Positions 10,225-20,146 of a stretch of DNA of 35,840 bases are shown piece after piece. Numbering within the stretch: the first letter of the stretch is position 1; the number at the start of each line of letters is the position of its first letter. Under the pieces are notes generated by a model. That model was given only the letters and a program-made list of their open reading frames with translations, had not been told where the DNA came from and searched no databases. The stretch is from Melioribacteraceae bacterium (GTDB lineage Bacteria; Bacteroidota; Ignavibacteria; Ignavibacteriales; Melioribacteraceae), in the NCBI GenBank assembly GCA_027013735.1, contig JALWGH010000169.1, positions 1 through 35,840 on the forward strand. The letters are read 5' to 3'. The translations under genes were made by a program, and so were the position numbers.

Positions 10225-11046
10225 TTATTTGGAACGAGCTGGAAGAGGATTTTCTTCATTCATGGTAATTACCATTGCTTTCGGCGTTCCGCCAATGAAG
10301 AAATAATATCTTTTATTTGCACTAATAGTTGCGTCTTTTACTACGGCATGAGCAGAATTTTCACTTAAAAAACCGAAATTATATGTGCCTGCTCCCATTA
10401 CAAAACCCGTATATTTACCAAAGCCGATTGCCTCGGCAGAAGCTAAGGTATCGGAAGCTAAAATAATCGTGGTGTCTTGTTGGGCTACTACCGTATCTTT
10501 TCCGATTATTAAAGTATCACCGGCAGCTAAATTAGTATCTTTCTCGGTAAACGCAGCTGGCGCAACTTTCTTTGCCGTATCCGTCGGCGTATCGGTAATG
10601 CAATTAATAAAATAGATTTGCGAGCTGTCTGCCGGTGGAGTTTCTTCTTTGTAAGTAAAACCATCCGTAATATTAAAGAAAGCAAAAGTATTAAGCGTAT
10701 CGACTGCGGAATAGTAACCGCCAAAGACAATAGTCTCTTCCTCATAAGAAATCACGGGAATATTTTTGTTGTAAATAGTATTTCCCGCTCCGTCTTTCAA
10801 AGTAAAGAGCCTTTGGCCCGATTTAACGTCAAAATAATTTGTAATAGTATTTGCCGCCAAATCGCCTATTTTCTTTCCGTCAATCAATACGGTTAGAGGA
10901 TCCACATTACTGGTGAAATTACCTACTCTAATTACAGAGAAGGGGCGTTTCACCGGTTCAATGTACGGTTCGTCCACACATCCGTAAAGGAACAAACCGA
11001 GTAGAAATAAAACAATTAAACTTTTTTGTATTTTTAACCGCATCAT
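10225..11046 (-). CDS. DUF4397-like lipoprotein
   Basis: Lipobox 'LFLYGC'; 'FSVIRVGNFTSNVDPLTVLIDGKKIGDLAANTITNYFDVKSGQRLFTLKDGAGNTIY' resembles DUF4397. Confidence 0.75.
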   Translation of the reverse strand: MMRLKIQKSLIVLFLLGLFLYGCVDEPYIEPVKRPFSVIRVGNFTSNVDPLTVLIDGKKIGDLAANTITNYFDVKSGQRLFTLKDGAGNTIYNKNIPVISYEEETIVFGGYYSAVDTLNTFAFFNITDGFTYKEETPPADSSQIYFINCITDTPTDTAKKVAPAAFTEKDTNLAAGDTLIIGKDTVVAQQDTTIILASDTLASAEAIGFGKYTGFVMGAGTYNFGFLSENSAHAVVKDATISANKRYYFFIGGTPKAMVITMNEENPLPARSK

Positions 11047-11093
11047 TTACCTCTTGTGCTGTTTATTAAAATTAAACTACAGCGACACAACAA

Positions 11094-11140
11094 TTAAAAA
11101 AGGGGAATTGTCCGTTTGAATTTCAAACGAACAATTCCGC
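11094..11140 (-). terminator. Intrinsic terminator downstream of 11170..13389
   Basis: On the minus strand GGCGGAATTGTTCGTTTGAAATTCAAACGGACAATTCCCCTTTTTT; long stem with U tract. Confidence 0.8.
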
Positions 11141-11169
11141 CTATTTAACAAATTACCAATAAACAGAGT

Positions 11170-13389
11170 TTATTTCATTAACATCATTTTCTTGGTGCTT
11201 ACAAAGTTTCCGGCTTTCAATTGGTAGATGTACATACCGGAAGCAAGATTCTTAGCGTTGAATGTTACTTCATACGCGCCTGCATCTTTAACACCTTGGA
11301 TAAGAGTTGCAACTTCGCGACCGAGTACGTCAAATACTTTCAGACTTACATCGGTTCTGTGCGGAAGTGCAAACTTAATTGTTGTTGTGGGGTTGAACGG
11401 GTTCGGATAGTTCTGGCTGAGTTCGAAAGTTTCGGGAGTCAAGCCTTTGATTTGCTTAACGGAAACAGTCGTATCAATACCGAACCACAGAAGTGCTTGT
11501 ACTTGAGGAGCAGCAGCGCTAAAGCCGTACCAGTAGTACTGTGCCGGAGGAGCATCCAAGGAAATAGGATCGTAAGCCAGGAATGCAATCTTGTTGCCTG
11601 CGGGCAATACTCTTGAACCTGCAATATTGTATTCCTTACCGTCATATCCGTAACCTTTCATAAATACTTGTACGTCATCAGTGAAGTCGGCGCCGTCTAG
11701 CCAGTTATTAACACCGATTTCATAAGTAGGATAGTACCACATCGTATCACCTACGGAAGCAAACAATGTTGCAAGAGCACCGCCTAATGTAGTGCCTGCG
11801 ACAGGTGTTACAATGGAAGGTCCCGTGTAACCTGTTTTGTTTACGGGGTCATAATCAATATCATTGTATTCGTGGGTTACACCGAGAATTACATTTGCGA
11901 AGTCGCCGCTGTGGTCCATATCATTCCAACCCGAATAGGAACCAAACCATTCGTCACCGGCTAAGAAGAAGTTGTGTGAGCCGTCTGCAGCTACCCAAGT
12001 GGATTCTGCAGGAACGTTGTCTGCAGCAATACCCTTTGTTGCAATTTCAAATACATTGGTATAGTTGGTTAACAATTCATCTGTTACCTTTCCGTAAGAC
12101 CATACGTCATGATCCCAATAAACGGTGCTGTATGTTGAAAAATCGTCATGTCCGAAATAATAGGACTGAGGATAACCTGCAGGTTTGTCGTATCCGTTGA
12201 ATACTAACAAGTTAGTTGAAGTAACTTCGAAAATGTTGTAGCCATAAGTTTTACTTTGGCTGGTATTTCCTGCAACGTCGGTAGCGGTAATATAATAATC
12301 AACATGAGTACCAGGGCTCTGACCCGGAATTTGTGCAGTATAGGTATCTCCATCATTGGTCATTGCAACTTCAACGAAGTCACCACCGTTAATGCTGTAA
12401 AACAAAGATGCGGAAGCAACGCCTGCATCGCCACCCGAAGGGTTAATGTCGGTAATAGTAGCGGAAACGGTTCTTGCTTCGGTACTTAATGTAGTTTTAA
12501 GATCAGTTACATTTGCAATATCGGGAGCGATATCGCCTGTTAATGTTACTGCAAGAACGAAGTCCCAAGTGTATTTTCTTGTCCACCAACCGTAATCGTT
12601 CGGGGGATCCAAACGACCGTTTGCATAATATTTGAATCCGGGGATTCCAAGTGTGTTGTCAGCGATGAAACCAATTCTTCCTTCATCCATTGTTGCGTTG
12701 TTATTTTTAAGAGCGACACCAATAATGTCACCTTTTTTCACAGTAGGATTAAAACCGAGCAAGCTCATTTCAACCCACTGGTAGTTTCCATCTGCAACGG
12801 GAGTTACAGGTGCACCCATACCGCCGTCAGACCAAAGGTCATTACCAAACGGGCTGCCTGCGCCACTGCCTTCGATATCAACCCAGTCGCCGGTTCTGTC
12901 TAAGTCATCCAAGAATGCGGTTGCATCATGATAACCGTTACCGTCTGCAACATAATAACCCCATCTTTTAACGCCGGCGTTAAGAATTTGATCTTTTGTC
13001 CAAACAACTTTAACCAGCTTCAATTCTGCCGGAGTGTTTTCAACGTCAACAGCGGCAGTATTGTAACCGGCTGCTTTGATGATCATATCTGCAGGAGCTT
13101 CGAACCATTGAACCATTCTGTCCTGCCCGAAGAAACCGAAGTTTACGGAGTGGGGAACGTCATAGCTCAATGTGTCGTCAACATCCTGAACAGTGTTGAA
13201 GTGTTTTTTGAAGTTAGCCTTCTGAGAAGCAAACTTTGAACTAACAGCTTGAATCTCGCCAGCTTTTTCTCCCGGCAATTGTCCGGGTTTAAAAATTTTG
13301 CCGTCAGCTCTGATAATTACATTGCTTTGGGCAAAAAGCATTACTGGGAATGCAAAAGCGACTAAGAAAAAGGAAAGTTTTTTAAACAT
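11170..13389 (-). CDS. Secreted protein with T9SS type A-like sorting domain
   Basis: Signal peptide; C-terminus 'LSQNYPNPFNPTTTIKFALPHRTDVSLKVFDVLGREVATLIQGVKDAGAYEVTFNAKNLASGMYIYQLKAGNFVSTKKMMLMK'. Confidence 0.88.
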   Translation of the reverse strand: MFKKLSFFLVAFAFPVMLFAQSNVIIRADGKIFKPGQLPGEKAGEIQAVSSKFASQKANFKKHFNTVQDVDDTLSYDVPHSVNFGFFGQDRMVQWFEAPADMIIKAAGYNTAAVDVENTPAELKLVKVVWTKDQILNAGVKRWGYYVADGNGYHDATAFLDDLDRTGDWVDIEGSGAGSPFGNDLWSDGGMGAPVTPVADGNYQWVEMSLLGFNPTVKKGDIIGVALKNNNATMDEGRIGFIADNTLGIPGFKYYANGRLDPPNDYGWWTRKYTWDFVLAVTLTGDIAPDIANVTDLKTTLSTEARTVSATITDINPSGGDAGVASASLFYSINGGDFVEVAMTNDGDTYTAQIPGQSPGTHVDYYITATDVAGNTSQSKTYGYNIFEVTSTNLLVFNGYDKPAGYPQSYYFGHDDFSTYSTVYWDHDVWSYGKVTDELLTNYTNVFEIATKGIAADNVPAESTWVAADGSHNFFLAGDEWFGSYSGWNDMDHSGDFANVILGVTHEYNDIDYDPVNKTGYTGPSIVTPVAGTTLGGALATLFASVGDTMWYYPTYEIGVNNWLDGADFTDDVQVFMKGYGYDGKEYNIAGSRVLPAGNKIAFLAYDPISLDAPPAQYYWYGFSAAAPQVQALLWFGIDTTVSVKQIKGLTPETFELSQNYPNPFNPTTTIKFALPHRTDVSLKVFDVLGREVATLIQGVKDAGAYEVTFNAKNLASGMYIYQLKAGNFVSTKKMMLMK

Positions 13390-13797
13390 AACTTTCTCCT
13401 TGTTTGTGAGTGGATTAATTAATTAAGAAACTTAAAATTCCAAATATGACAAAAAACGCCAAAAGAACTTTTCTTCTTTTGTTTAAGACAATAAGATAAT
13501 ACAAACGCTTTTTATTATCAAGCGAAAAACGATTTTTAAAAGCCTCACCTCCCCTGTGGTTATTGAGTCTGCTAAAATCATGCTTCCGAGTAGCTAAATT
13601 TAATATAGTAAATCTTTATTGTCAAGGTAAAAAAGTTGCTCTTTCCTTAATAAAATCAATCCTTTCGGGAACAAGGACAAATTTAAAATCTACAGCAAAA
13701 AAAAATTCCATTTCATTTTGCGACCGATTGTTTTGTAACGATTTTGTTTTCCTAAAAGAGGTTTGCCAAAAATCGCGCCAAAGCTTTAAATCAAAAC

Positions 13798-13967
13798 CAT
13801 CCAATAATCCATCCATCCAATCATCCAAGGAGCCCGTTTAAGCCAGTGCTCTTGGATAATTGGATTATTGGATGACTGGATAAAATTATCACAATTTTTG
13901 AGCAACAATAATTTTTCACTGTTCTCTGTTCTCTGTTCTCTGAGTAGCGCGTGTTGCGTATTGCTTA
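13798..13967. repeat. Composite degenerate repeat, copy A
   Basis: 8-nt units 13799..13830 (ATCCAATA ATCCATCC ATCCAATC ATCCAAGG), inverted 8-nt units 13852..13883 (TTGGATAA TTGGATTA TTGGATGA CTGGATAA), then 13915..13942 TTCACTG TTCTCTG TTCTCTG TTCTCTG, then CGTGTTG CGTATTG running into the trxA stop. Confidence 0.85.
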
Positions 13968-14291
13968 AGCTTGCAATAGCTTCTCAACTTTTTCTTTGAA
14001 CACTTGTCTTGGAGCCGCTCCGATTACAACGTCCTTCAATTCACCGTTTTTAAAGAACAACACCGTCGGTATTGACCGGACACCATATTTAATAGCTGTT
14101 TGCTGGTTAACGTCAACGTCAAGCTTCCCGACTTTCAATTTGCCGTCGTATTCCTGCGCAAACTCTTCCATAATGGGAGCAATCAAACGGCAAGGACCGC
14201 ACCAAACAGCCCACAAATCTATTATTACAGGTAAATCAGATTTTAATACTTCTTCCTCAAAATTAGCATCCGTTATTTCTACCAATGCCAT
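13965..14291 (-). CDS. trxA: Thioredoxin
   Basis: WCGPC active site; full-length 108 aa thioredoxin fold sequence. Confidence 0.95.
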   Translation of the reverse strand: MALVEITDANFEEEVLKSDLPVIIDLWAVWCGPCRLIAPIMEEFAQEYDGKLKVGKLDVDVNQQTAIKYGVRSIPTVLFFKNGELKDVVIGAAPRQVFKEKVEKLLQA

Positions 14292-14313
14292 CTATTTTCT
14301 CCTTGTTTTTATC

Positions 14314-15456
14314 TTAATAAATACCACGTTTCTTAATGATATTCCTTGCAATAATTCCTTTTTGAATTTCATTTGTTCCTTCGAAAATACGATTGATTCT
14401 TGCATCACGGTAAAATCTTTCGATAGGCAATTCCTTTGAGAATCCCATTCCACCGTGAATTTGAACCGCCATGTCGGCAATCTTGCCGAAAGATTCCGAG
14501 CAATAATATTTAACCATTGCCGCTTCACGGGTAACATCTTTGCCTTGTTCGTAAAGCGTAGCCGTTCTGTAAACAATAGATTCCATATTGAAAATCATCG
14601 TAGTCATATCTGCTAACATAAACTGCACGGCTTGGAAGTTACTAATCGTTTGCCCGAACTGCTTCCTTTCCCGCGCAAACTCGGTGGACATTTTCAGCAA
14701 TTCCTTCGAAGCTCCGAGGCAAGCAGCGCCAAGCCCCAAACGCCCGGCATCCAAAGTGCGCATTGCAATTAAGAAACCCCTGCCGTCACGTCCCAAAAGA
14801 TTTTCTTTCGGAACACGAACATTGTCAAAAGTAATTTGATTTGTAACGCTTCCCTTAATTCCCATTTTTTTCTCCGGCGGACCGGGGATAAAGCCGGGTT
14901 GGTCTGTCTCCACAATAAAAGCGCTAATGCCCTGTTTTGTTCTTGCAAAAAGGGAAACCACATCTGCAAGCGCGCCGTTTGTGATCCACAGCTTTTCACC
15001 GTTGATTATCCACTCGTCGTCTTCAAGTTCCGCACGTGTTTTAATGTGGAAAGCATCCGAACCGGCGCTTGCTTCAGTTAATGCAAAGGCAGCAATCTTT
15101 TCCCCCGCAGCTAAAGGCGGAATGTATTTTTTCTTTTGCTCTTCGGAACCGCCGATGAATATTGCGTTTGTGCCAATCGACTGATGTGCGCCGATAAAAG
15201 TTGCAACGGACATATCCGCCCGGGAAATTTCTTCCTGCACAATGCAGTAGCCGATTTCTCCAAAGCCGCCTCCGCCGTATTCCTCAGGGAAAGAAACACC
15301 CAAAAGTCCGAGCTCCGCAATTTTTTTACGCAGCTCCTCGGGAATCATTTCTTCCTTCTCAATCCTTTCGGACAAAGGTTTGATTTCGTTATTGGCAAAA
15401 TCCCTGACCATATCACGCAGCATTCGCTGCTCGTCGTTAAATTTTAATTCAAACAT
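14314..15456 (-). CDS. Acyl-CoA dehydrogenase
   Basis: 'FALTEASAGSDAFHIKTRAELEDDEWIINGEKLWITNG', 'GGMGFSKELPIERFYRDARINRIFEGTNEIQKGIIAR'. Confidence 0.95.
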   Translation of the reverse strand: MFELKFNDEQRMLRDMVRDFANNEIKPLSERIEKEEMIPEELRKKIAELGLLGVSFPEEYGGGGFGEIGYCIVQEEISRADMSVATFIGAHQSIGTNAIFIGGSEEQKKKYIPPLAAGEKIAAFALTEASAGSDAFHIKTRAELEDDEWIINGEKLWITNGALADVVSLFARTKQGISAFIVETDQPGFIPGPPEKKMGIKGSVTNQITFDNVRVPKENLLGRDGRGFLIAMRTLDAGRLGLGAACLGASKELLKMSTEFARERKQFGQTISNFQAVQFMLADMTTMIFNMESIVYRTATLYEQGKDVTREAAMVKYYCSESFGKIADMAVQIHGGMGFSKELPIERFYRDARINRIFEGTNEIQKGIIARNIIKKRGIY

Positions 15457-15468
15457 TTCATTCTTCTA

Positions 15469-16290
15469 TTATTTAATAATTTTTTTAATACCGCTTGTGT
15501 AATTGGAAATAAGCTCGCCGCCGTCAACGGCAATTGTGTTGCCGGAAATCCAATCGGCTTCGGGACGTGAAAGCAGAGAAATTGCATCGGCTACATCCTC
15601 AGGCGTAGTTAATCTTCCCGAGGGGTTTTTACCTTTCGCAAATTCAATCATTAAATCGTTACCCGGTATTTTCCTGAGCGCGGGTGTGTCCGTTACGCCC
15701 GCCATTATTGCGTTTGCCGTAATTCCCATCGGCGCAAGCTCAAAAGCCAATTGACGGATGTGAGATTCGAGTGCAGCCTTTGCCGCTGAGACAGCACCGT
15801 AGGTAGGGAACACAGTTTCCGAACCGGCGCTTGTGAGAGCAAATATTCTTCCGTGTTTTGCAAAGAGGTCTCTCTCAATTAAACCTTGTGTCCAATAAAC
15901 AAGGCTGTGCGCCATTACGTCTAACGTCATCTGCATTTGCGCACGTGTAACTCTCTCGTTCGGCTTCTTCGAAATGAAAGGCTTCAGCGTACCGAAAGCA
16001 AGCGAGTGAACAAGCACGTGGACGTAAGGATGCTCCTTTGTGGCAAACCTTTCTTTTATTTCGTCAAGAATGTCGTCGCGTTTAATCGGGTCGGCAGCAT
16101 TTGCATTAAAGAACACTGCTCTGTTGCCTGTCTGTTGTATTTTCTTTTTGATTTTTTCCACATTCGGCATTGTGCTTTGCCTGTCAAGATGGATGCCCAA
16201 AATGCAGTAACCATCCTTAGCAAGTTTAACGGCTGTTGCTCCTCCAAACCCCGAAGAGGCGCCCAAAATCAAAGCCCATTTTTTTTGCAT
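15469..16290 (-). CDS. Short-chain dehydrogenase/reductase, enoyl-ACP reductase-like
   Basis: SDR glycine motif 'GASSGFGGATAVKLA'; catalytic 'YGAVSAAK' with Y-x6-K spacing as in enoyl-ACP reductases rather than the classical Y-x3-K; 'ITANAIMAGVTDTPALRKIPG'. Confidence 0.8.
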   Translation of the reverse strand: MQKKWALILGASSGFGGATAVKLAKDGYCILGIHLDRQSTMPNVEKIKKKIQQTGNRAVFFNANAADPIKRDDILDEIKERFATKEHPYVHVLVHSLAFGTLKPFISKKPNERVTRAQMQMTLDVMAHSLVYWTQGLIERDLFAKHGRIFALTSAGSETVFPTYGAVSAAKAALESHIRQLAFELAPMGITANAIMAGVTDTPALRKIPGNDLMIEFAKGKNPSGRLTTPEDVADAISLLSRPEADWISGNTIAVDGGELISNYTSGIKKIIK

Positions 16291-16384
16291 TGTGTTTTCC
16301 CCAGTCTAATTAAAAATATGACGGCAAAATTATTAAATAAATGTAAAGAATTCAAATTAGCACCCTGCAAACAAACGGCTGACA

Positions 16385-16447
16385 AATGTTGAATGTTGAA
16401 TGCTTAATGTTGAATTGCTAATTTTCCATTTTCAACTTTCCACTAAT
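16385..16447. repeat. Degenerate heptamer array 3' of dnaE
   Basis: AATGTTG AATGTTG AATGCTT AATGTTG AATTGCT AATTTTC CATTTTC AACTTTC CACTAAT; 7-nt register ending at the dnaE stop codon. Confidence 0.75.
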
Positions 16448-19400
16448 CAAATTGTGAGGTAAGCAATCGATTCCTCGCCCAACAAATTTTTCAGGGAGTT
16501 AACTAACCCGTCGTTGATGTTTACTTTCTTATCGAGAGCAAATTTTCTCCTGTGTCCGTTTTCTCCGAAACTTAAATAAACGGGCACCTGTCCCCTATTG
16601 TTGTCAAATAATTTTTCAAGCTCGTCAATTAATTCTTCTTTTTCCTGTCCCAAAGGAATTTTCAAATGCAGTCTTTTGGTAAAACGGCTGCGGGCTTCTT
16701 CCATGCTAACAACTTCGTTTACTTGAATTTTAATCGAATCACCGCTGCTTTCAACATTCCCTATTACCATCACGGTGGACTCTTCGTAAATCAAATCCTT
16801 ACAAGCCGAGTAAGCTTTGGAAAACGCAAGACATTCGCACGAGCCGGTAAAATCGTCCAAATTAAAGAAAGCCATTTGCCTGTTTTGTTTGTCCATTTTG
16901 GTTTTCATTTTTGTAATGACTCCACAAGCGCGGACAATTTTCTTTTCGCCAAAAGTCTCCTGCTCGCCAAGGTGTACGGTGGCAAAAGAATCGAACTCAC
17001 TCGAATATTTAGCCAGCGGGTGGCTGGTTAAATAAAAGCCGAGCACCTCCCTTTCCTTCGACAATTTTTCCTTGTACTCCCACGGCGGAACGTCCGGCAG
17101 GTCGGGAGTTTTAATGTCAACCTCGTCAATAGAATCTCCGAACAAACTACCCTCAACCTTCTTCTTTGCGTTGCGGTATTTTGCACCGTATTCCAAAGCC
17201 GATTCAATTGCTGCAAAATTTTGAGCGCGTGTACCTTCAAGAGTATCGAGAGCGCCAGCTTTAACAAGCCCTTCCAACACACGCTTGTTTACAATCCTTG
17301 TGTCCACATTGGCGCAAAGTTCAAAAATATTTTTAAAGTCCCGTCCTAATTCCCGCCTTGCCCGTTCAAGTTCTTCTACCGGATGAACACCGACGTTTTT
17401 AATTGCCGACATTCCGAAAATAATATTGCCGTTAGAAACGTTAAAATAAATGGACGGTTTATTTACATCGGGAGGCAGTACCCTTACGTGCAAACGCCGG
17501 CAGTCGTCCAACAAAATCGTAACCTTGTCGGTGCTATTTAATTCGTTTGTTAAGTTGGCGGCAAGGAATTCCGCTAAATAATGAGTCTTTAAATAAGCCG
17601 TTTGGTAAGCAACAATCGAGTAAGCTACCGAGTGACTTTTATTAAACCCGTACTGAGCAAACTTTTTAATGATGTCAAAAATTTCCCGGGCAATTTTTTC
17701 AGGAATTTTCCTTTTAACCGCTCCCTCAATGAATTTGACCTCCTGCTCTTTCATTGCGGCGGCGTCTTTCTTGCCCATTGCGCGGCGCAGGATGTCCGCC
17801 TCTGCAAGCGTCATTCCCGCAAGTTTATTGGCTATTTGAATTACCTGCTCTTGGTAAACAATGATGCCGTAGGTTTCCCTAAGAATAGGCTCTAACTCGG
17901 GATGCGGATATTCAACTCTTTCGCGCCCGAACTTCCTATTAATAAAGGAGTCAATGAAACCCATTGGTCCCGGACGGTAAAGAGCATTCATCGCGGCAAG
18001 GTCTTTAATGCTGGTGGGTCGCAACTTTTTCAAATATTCCCGCATCGGAGCGGATTCAAATTGGAACACAGCCGTTGTTTGCCCGCGCGAAAAAAGTTTG
18101 AACGTTTCCTTGTCATCAAGCGGAATTTCGTCCATCTTTATTTCAATGCCGCGAGTCTTTTTGACAAGTTCAATTGTGTCGCGGATAATCGAGAGGGTGC
18201 GCAAACCGAGGAAATCCATTTTCAGAATTCCCGCGTCGTCCAGCTCTTTCATATTATACTGCGTAACAAACTCGTCGCTGTTGCTCGCCTTTGCCAGCGG
18301 GACAAAATCGCTTACCTCGCCCGGCGTAATAACCACGCCCGCCGCGTGCTTGGAAGCGTTGCGGTTCATTCCTTCCAAAATCCGCGCGTATTTAATTAGC
18401 TCCTGAATCTGCGGGTCGTCGGAGTTCTTAACCCATTCAAGTTCGGGAACTTCTTCCAACGCTTGGTCTATTGTGTAAACCTTTCCGAACTTAATCGGGA
18501 TCCACTTCGTAATGTTGTTGACTACGGGAATGGGGATGTTCAGCACACGCGCAACATCCCGCAAAACCTGCCTGGACGAAAGCCTGTTGAACGTAATGAT
18601 TTGCGAAACGGACTTTTCGCCGTATTTCGATTTCACGTATTCGATCACCTCGCCGCGCTGGTCGTCGGCAAAGTCCACATCGATGTCCGGCATCGATTTA
18701 CGGTTCGGGTTTAAAAATCTTTCGAAGAGCAAATCGTATTCGAGGGGATTTACATTTGTAATGCCGAGGGTAAAAGCCACGAGGCTGCCTGCCGCACTGC
18801 CGCGTCCGGGTCCAACGGGAATCCCTTTCTTCTTTGCGGCATTAATAAAATCCTGCACAATCAGGAAATAGCCCGAATATCCCATCGATTTAATCACGTC
18901 AATTTCGTAATTAAATCTGTCTTCAATTTCTTTTGTTAGCTTGGGAAATTTTTTGTGAAGTCCTTCGAGCGCAAGTTGTTCAAAATATTCGTCGAGCGTC
19001 TTTGCTTTCGATTCGGGGGGAATCGGGAAAACGGGATAATGGAAATTTTTAAATTCCATTTCGAAGTTAACCTTCTCGGCAATGGCAAGAGTATTTTCAA
19101 TTGCGCCCTTGTAATCTTTGAAGAGTTCCTTCATTTCCTCGGGACTTTTGAAATAAACCTGATCGGTACGGTAACGGAGTTTGCGGTAATCCGCCTGACC
19201 GGTTTTGTCCGCCAACAGCAACAAAATGTTGTGAGCAATTGCGTGTTCTTTTTCTATGTAGTGAATATCGTTAGTGGCAACGAGGGGAATACCAAGTTCT
19301 TCGGAAAATTTCGGAAAGACCTCGAGGATTTTGTAATCGTCTTCCATTTGGTGGTTTTGGATTTCGAGGTAAAAATCTTCGCCGAAAATCTCTTTCAGGA

Positions 19401-19902
19401 TGATTGCATTTTTCTTTGCAAGTTCAAGGTTTCCTTGCAGCACCGGCAGGGCAACCGGTCCTTGCAAACAAGCGGAAGTACAGATCAAACCTTCGCTGTA
19501 TTGCTTCAACACTTCGAGGTCAATTCGCGGTTTGTAGTAAAAGCCTTCCGTGTGTCCGATTGTGGAGAGTTTAATTAAGTTGTGGTAGCCTGTTTTATTT
19601 TTAGCAAGCAAAACAAGGTGGTAATATTTTTTCTTCTTCTGTTTGCCGTTTGCTTCGTCTTTCTTTTTGTCGAATCTGCTCCCCTCAAAAACAATGTAAG
19701 CCTCAGTTCCGATAATAGGCTTAATACCTTTCTTAGTTGCTTTTTTGTAAAATTCGGAAACGCCGTACATTACGCCGTGGTCGGTAAGCGCAAGCGCAGG
19801 CATCTCATATTTGTGCGCCGCATTAATTAAATCCTCCACACGTGCGGCGCCGTCTTGCAAACTGTAATGGGAATGATTGTGAAGATGTACAAAGTCACTC
19901 AT
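16447..19902 (-). CDS. dnaE: DNA polymerase III subunit alpha
   Basis: N-terminal PHP domain 'FVHLHNHSHYSLQDGAARVEDLI', 'PGRGSAAGSLVAFTLGITNVNPLEYDLLFERFLNPNRKSMPDIDVDFADD'. Start placed at MSDFVHLHNH (19902), preceded by GGAGAG; the ORF track opens at 19935. Confidence 0.96.
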   Translation of the reverse strand: MSDFVHLHNHSHYSLQDGAARVEDLINAAHKYEMPALALTDHGVMYGVSEFYKKATKKGIKPIIGTEAYIVFEGSRFDKKKDEANGKQKKKKYYHLVLLAKNKTGYHNLIKLSTIGHTEGFYYKPRIDLEVLKQYSEGLICTSACLQGPVALPVLQGNLELAKKNAIILKEIFGEDFYLEIQNHQMEDDYKILEVFPKFSEELGIPLVATNDIHYIEKEHAIAHNILLLLADKTGQADYRKLRYRTDQVYFKSPEEMKELFKDYKGAIENTLAIAEKVNFEMEFKNFHYPVFPIPPESKAKTLDEYFEQLALEGLHKKFPKLTKEIEDRFNYEIDVIKSMGYSGYFLIVQDFINAAKKKGIPVGPGRGSAAGSLVAFTLGITNVNPLEYDLLFERFLNPNRKSMPDIDVDFADDQRGEVIEYVKSKYGEKSVSQIITFNRLSSRQVLRDVARVLNIPIPVVNNITKWIPIKFGKVYTIDQALEEVPELEWVKNSDDPQIQELIKYARILEGMNRNASKHAAGVVITPGEVSDFVPLAKASNSDEFVTQYNMKELDDAGILKMDFLGLRTLSIIRDTIELVKKTRGIEIKMDEIPLDDKETFKLFSRGQTTAVFQFESAPMREYLKKLRPTSIKDLAAMNALYRPGPMGFIDSFINRKFGRERVEYPHPELEPILRETYGIIVYQEQVIQIANKLAGMTLAEADILRRAMGKKDAAAMKEQEVKFIEGAVKRKIPEKIAREIFDIIKKFAQYGFNKSHSVAYSIVAYQTAYLKTHYLAEFLAANLTNELNSTDKVTILLDDCRRLHVRVLPPDVNKPSIYFNVSNGNIIFGMSAIKNVGVHPVEELERARRELGRDFKNIFELCANVDTRIVNKRVLEGLVKAGALDTLEGTRAQNFAAIESALEYGAKYRNAKKKVEGSLFGDSIDEVDIKTPDLPDVPPWEYKEKLSKEREVLGFYLTSHPLAKYSSEFDSFATVHLGEQETFGEKKIVRACGVITKMKTKMDKQNRQMAFFNLDDFTGSCECLAFSKAYSACKDLIYEESTVMVIGNVESSGDSIKIQVNEVVSMEEARSRFTKRLHLKIPLGQEKEELIDELEKLFDNNRGQVPVYLSFGENGHRRKFALDKKVNINDGLVNSLKNLLGEESIAYLTI

Positions 19903-20146
19903 TAAAAGAAACTCTCCGGAATTTAACGGATTCATAAATGATTTTTTGCGGAAAAGAATTCCAAAACCTCGGCGGCAAAATAAAGATTTTTACTTAAACT
20001 TGCCCGCAATTAAAATCGGTTAATCCGCTCCTATTTTGTAACTCTTTTTTGTAATGGAAGTTAATTTAAAATCACACCATTAAAATATTTTTCTCCGCTC
20101 TCTCGGTTTCGAAAGGAAGAAACAACCCGGATTCCGAATAGTTTTT

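Noticed and set aside
13563-13841. Short ORFs 13563..13841 + and 13622..13828 -
   Set aside because: Intergenic, partly made of the GGATGAAT-like repeat, no family resemblance.
18955-19578. 207-aa plus-strand ORF
   Set aside because: Fully antisense to dnaE, with low-complexity Phe/Val-rich shadow composition and no family resemblance.
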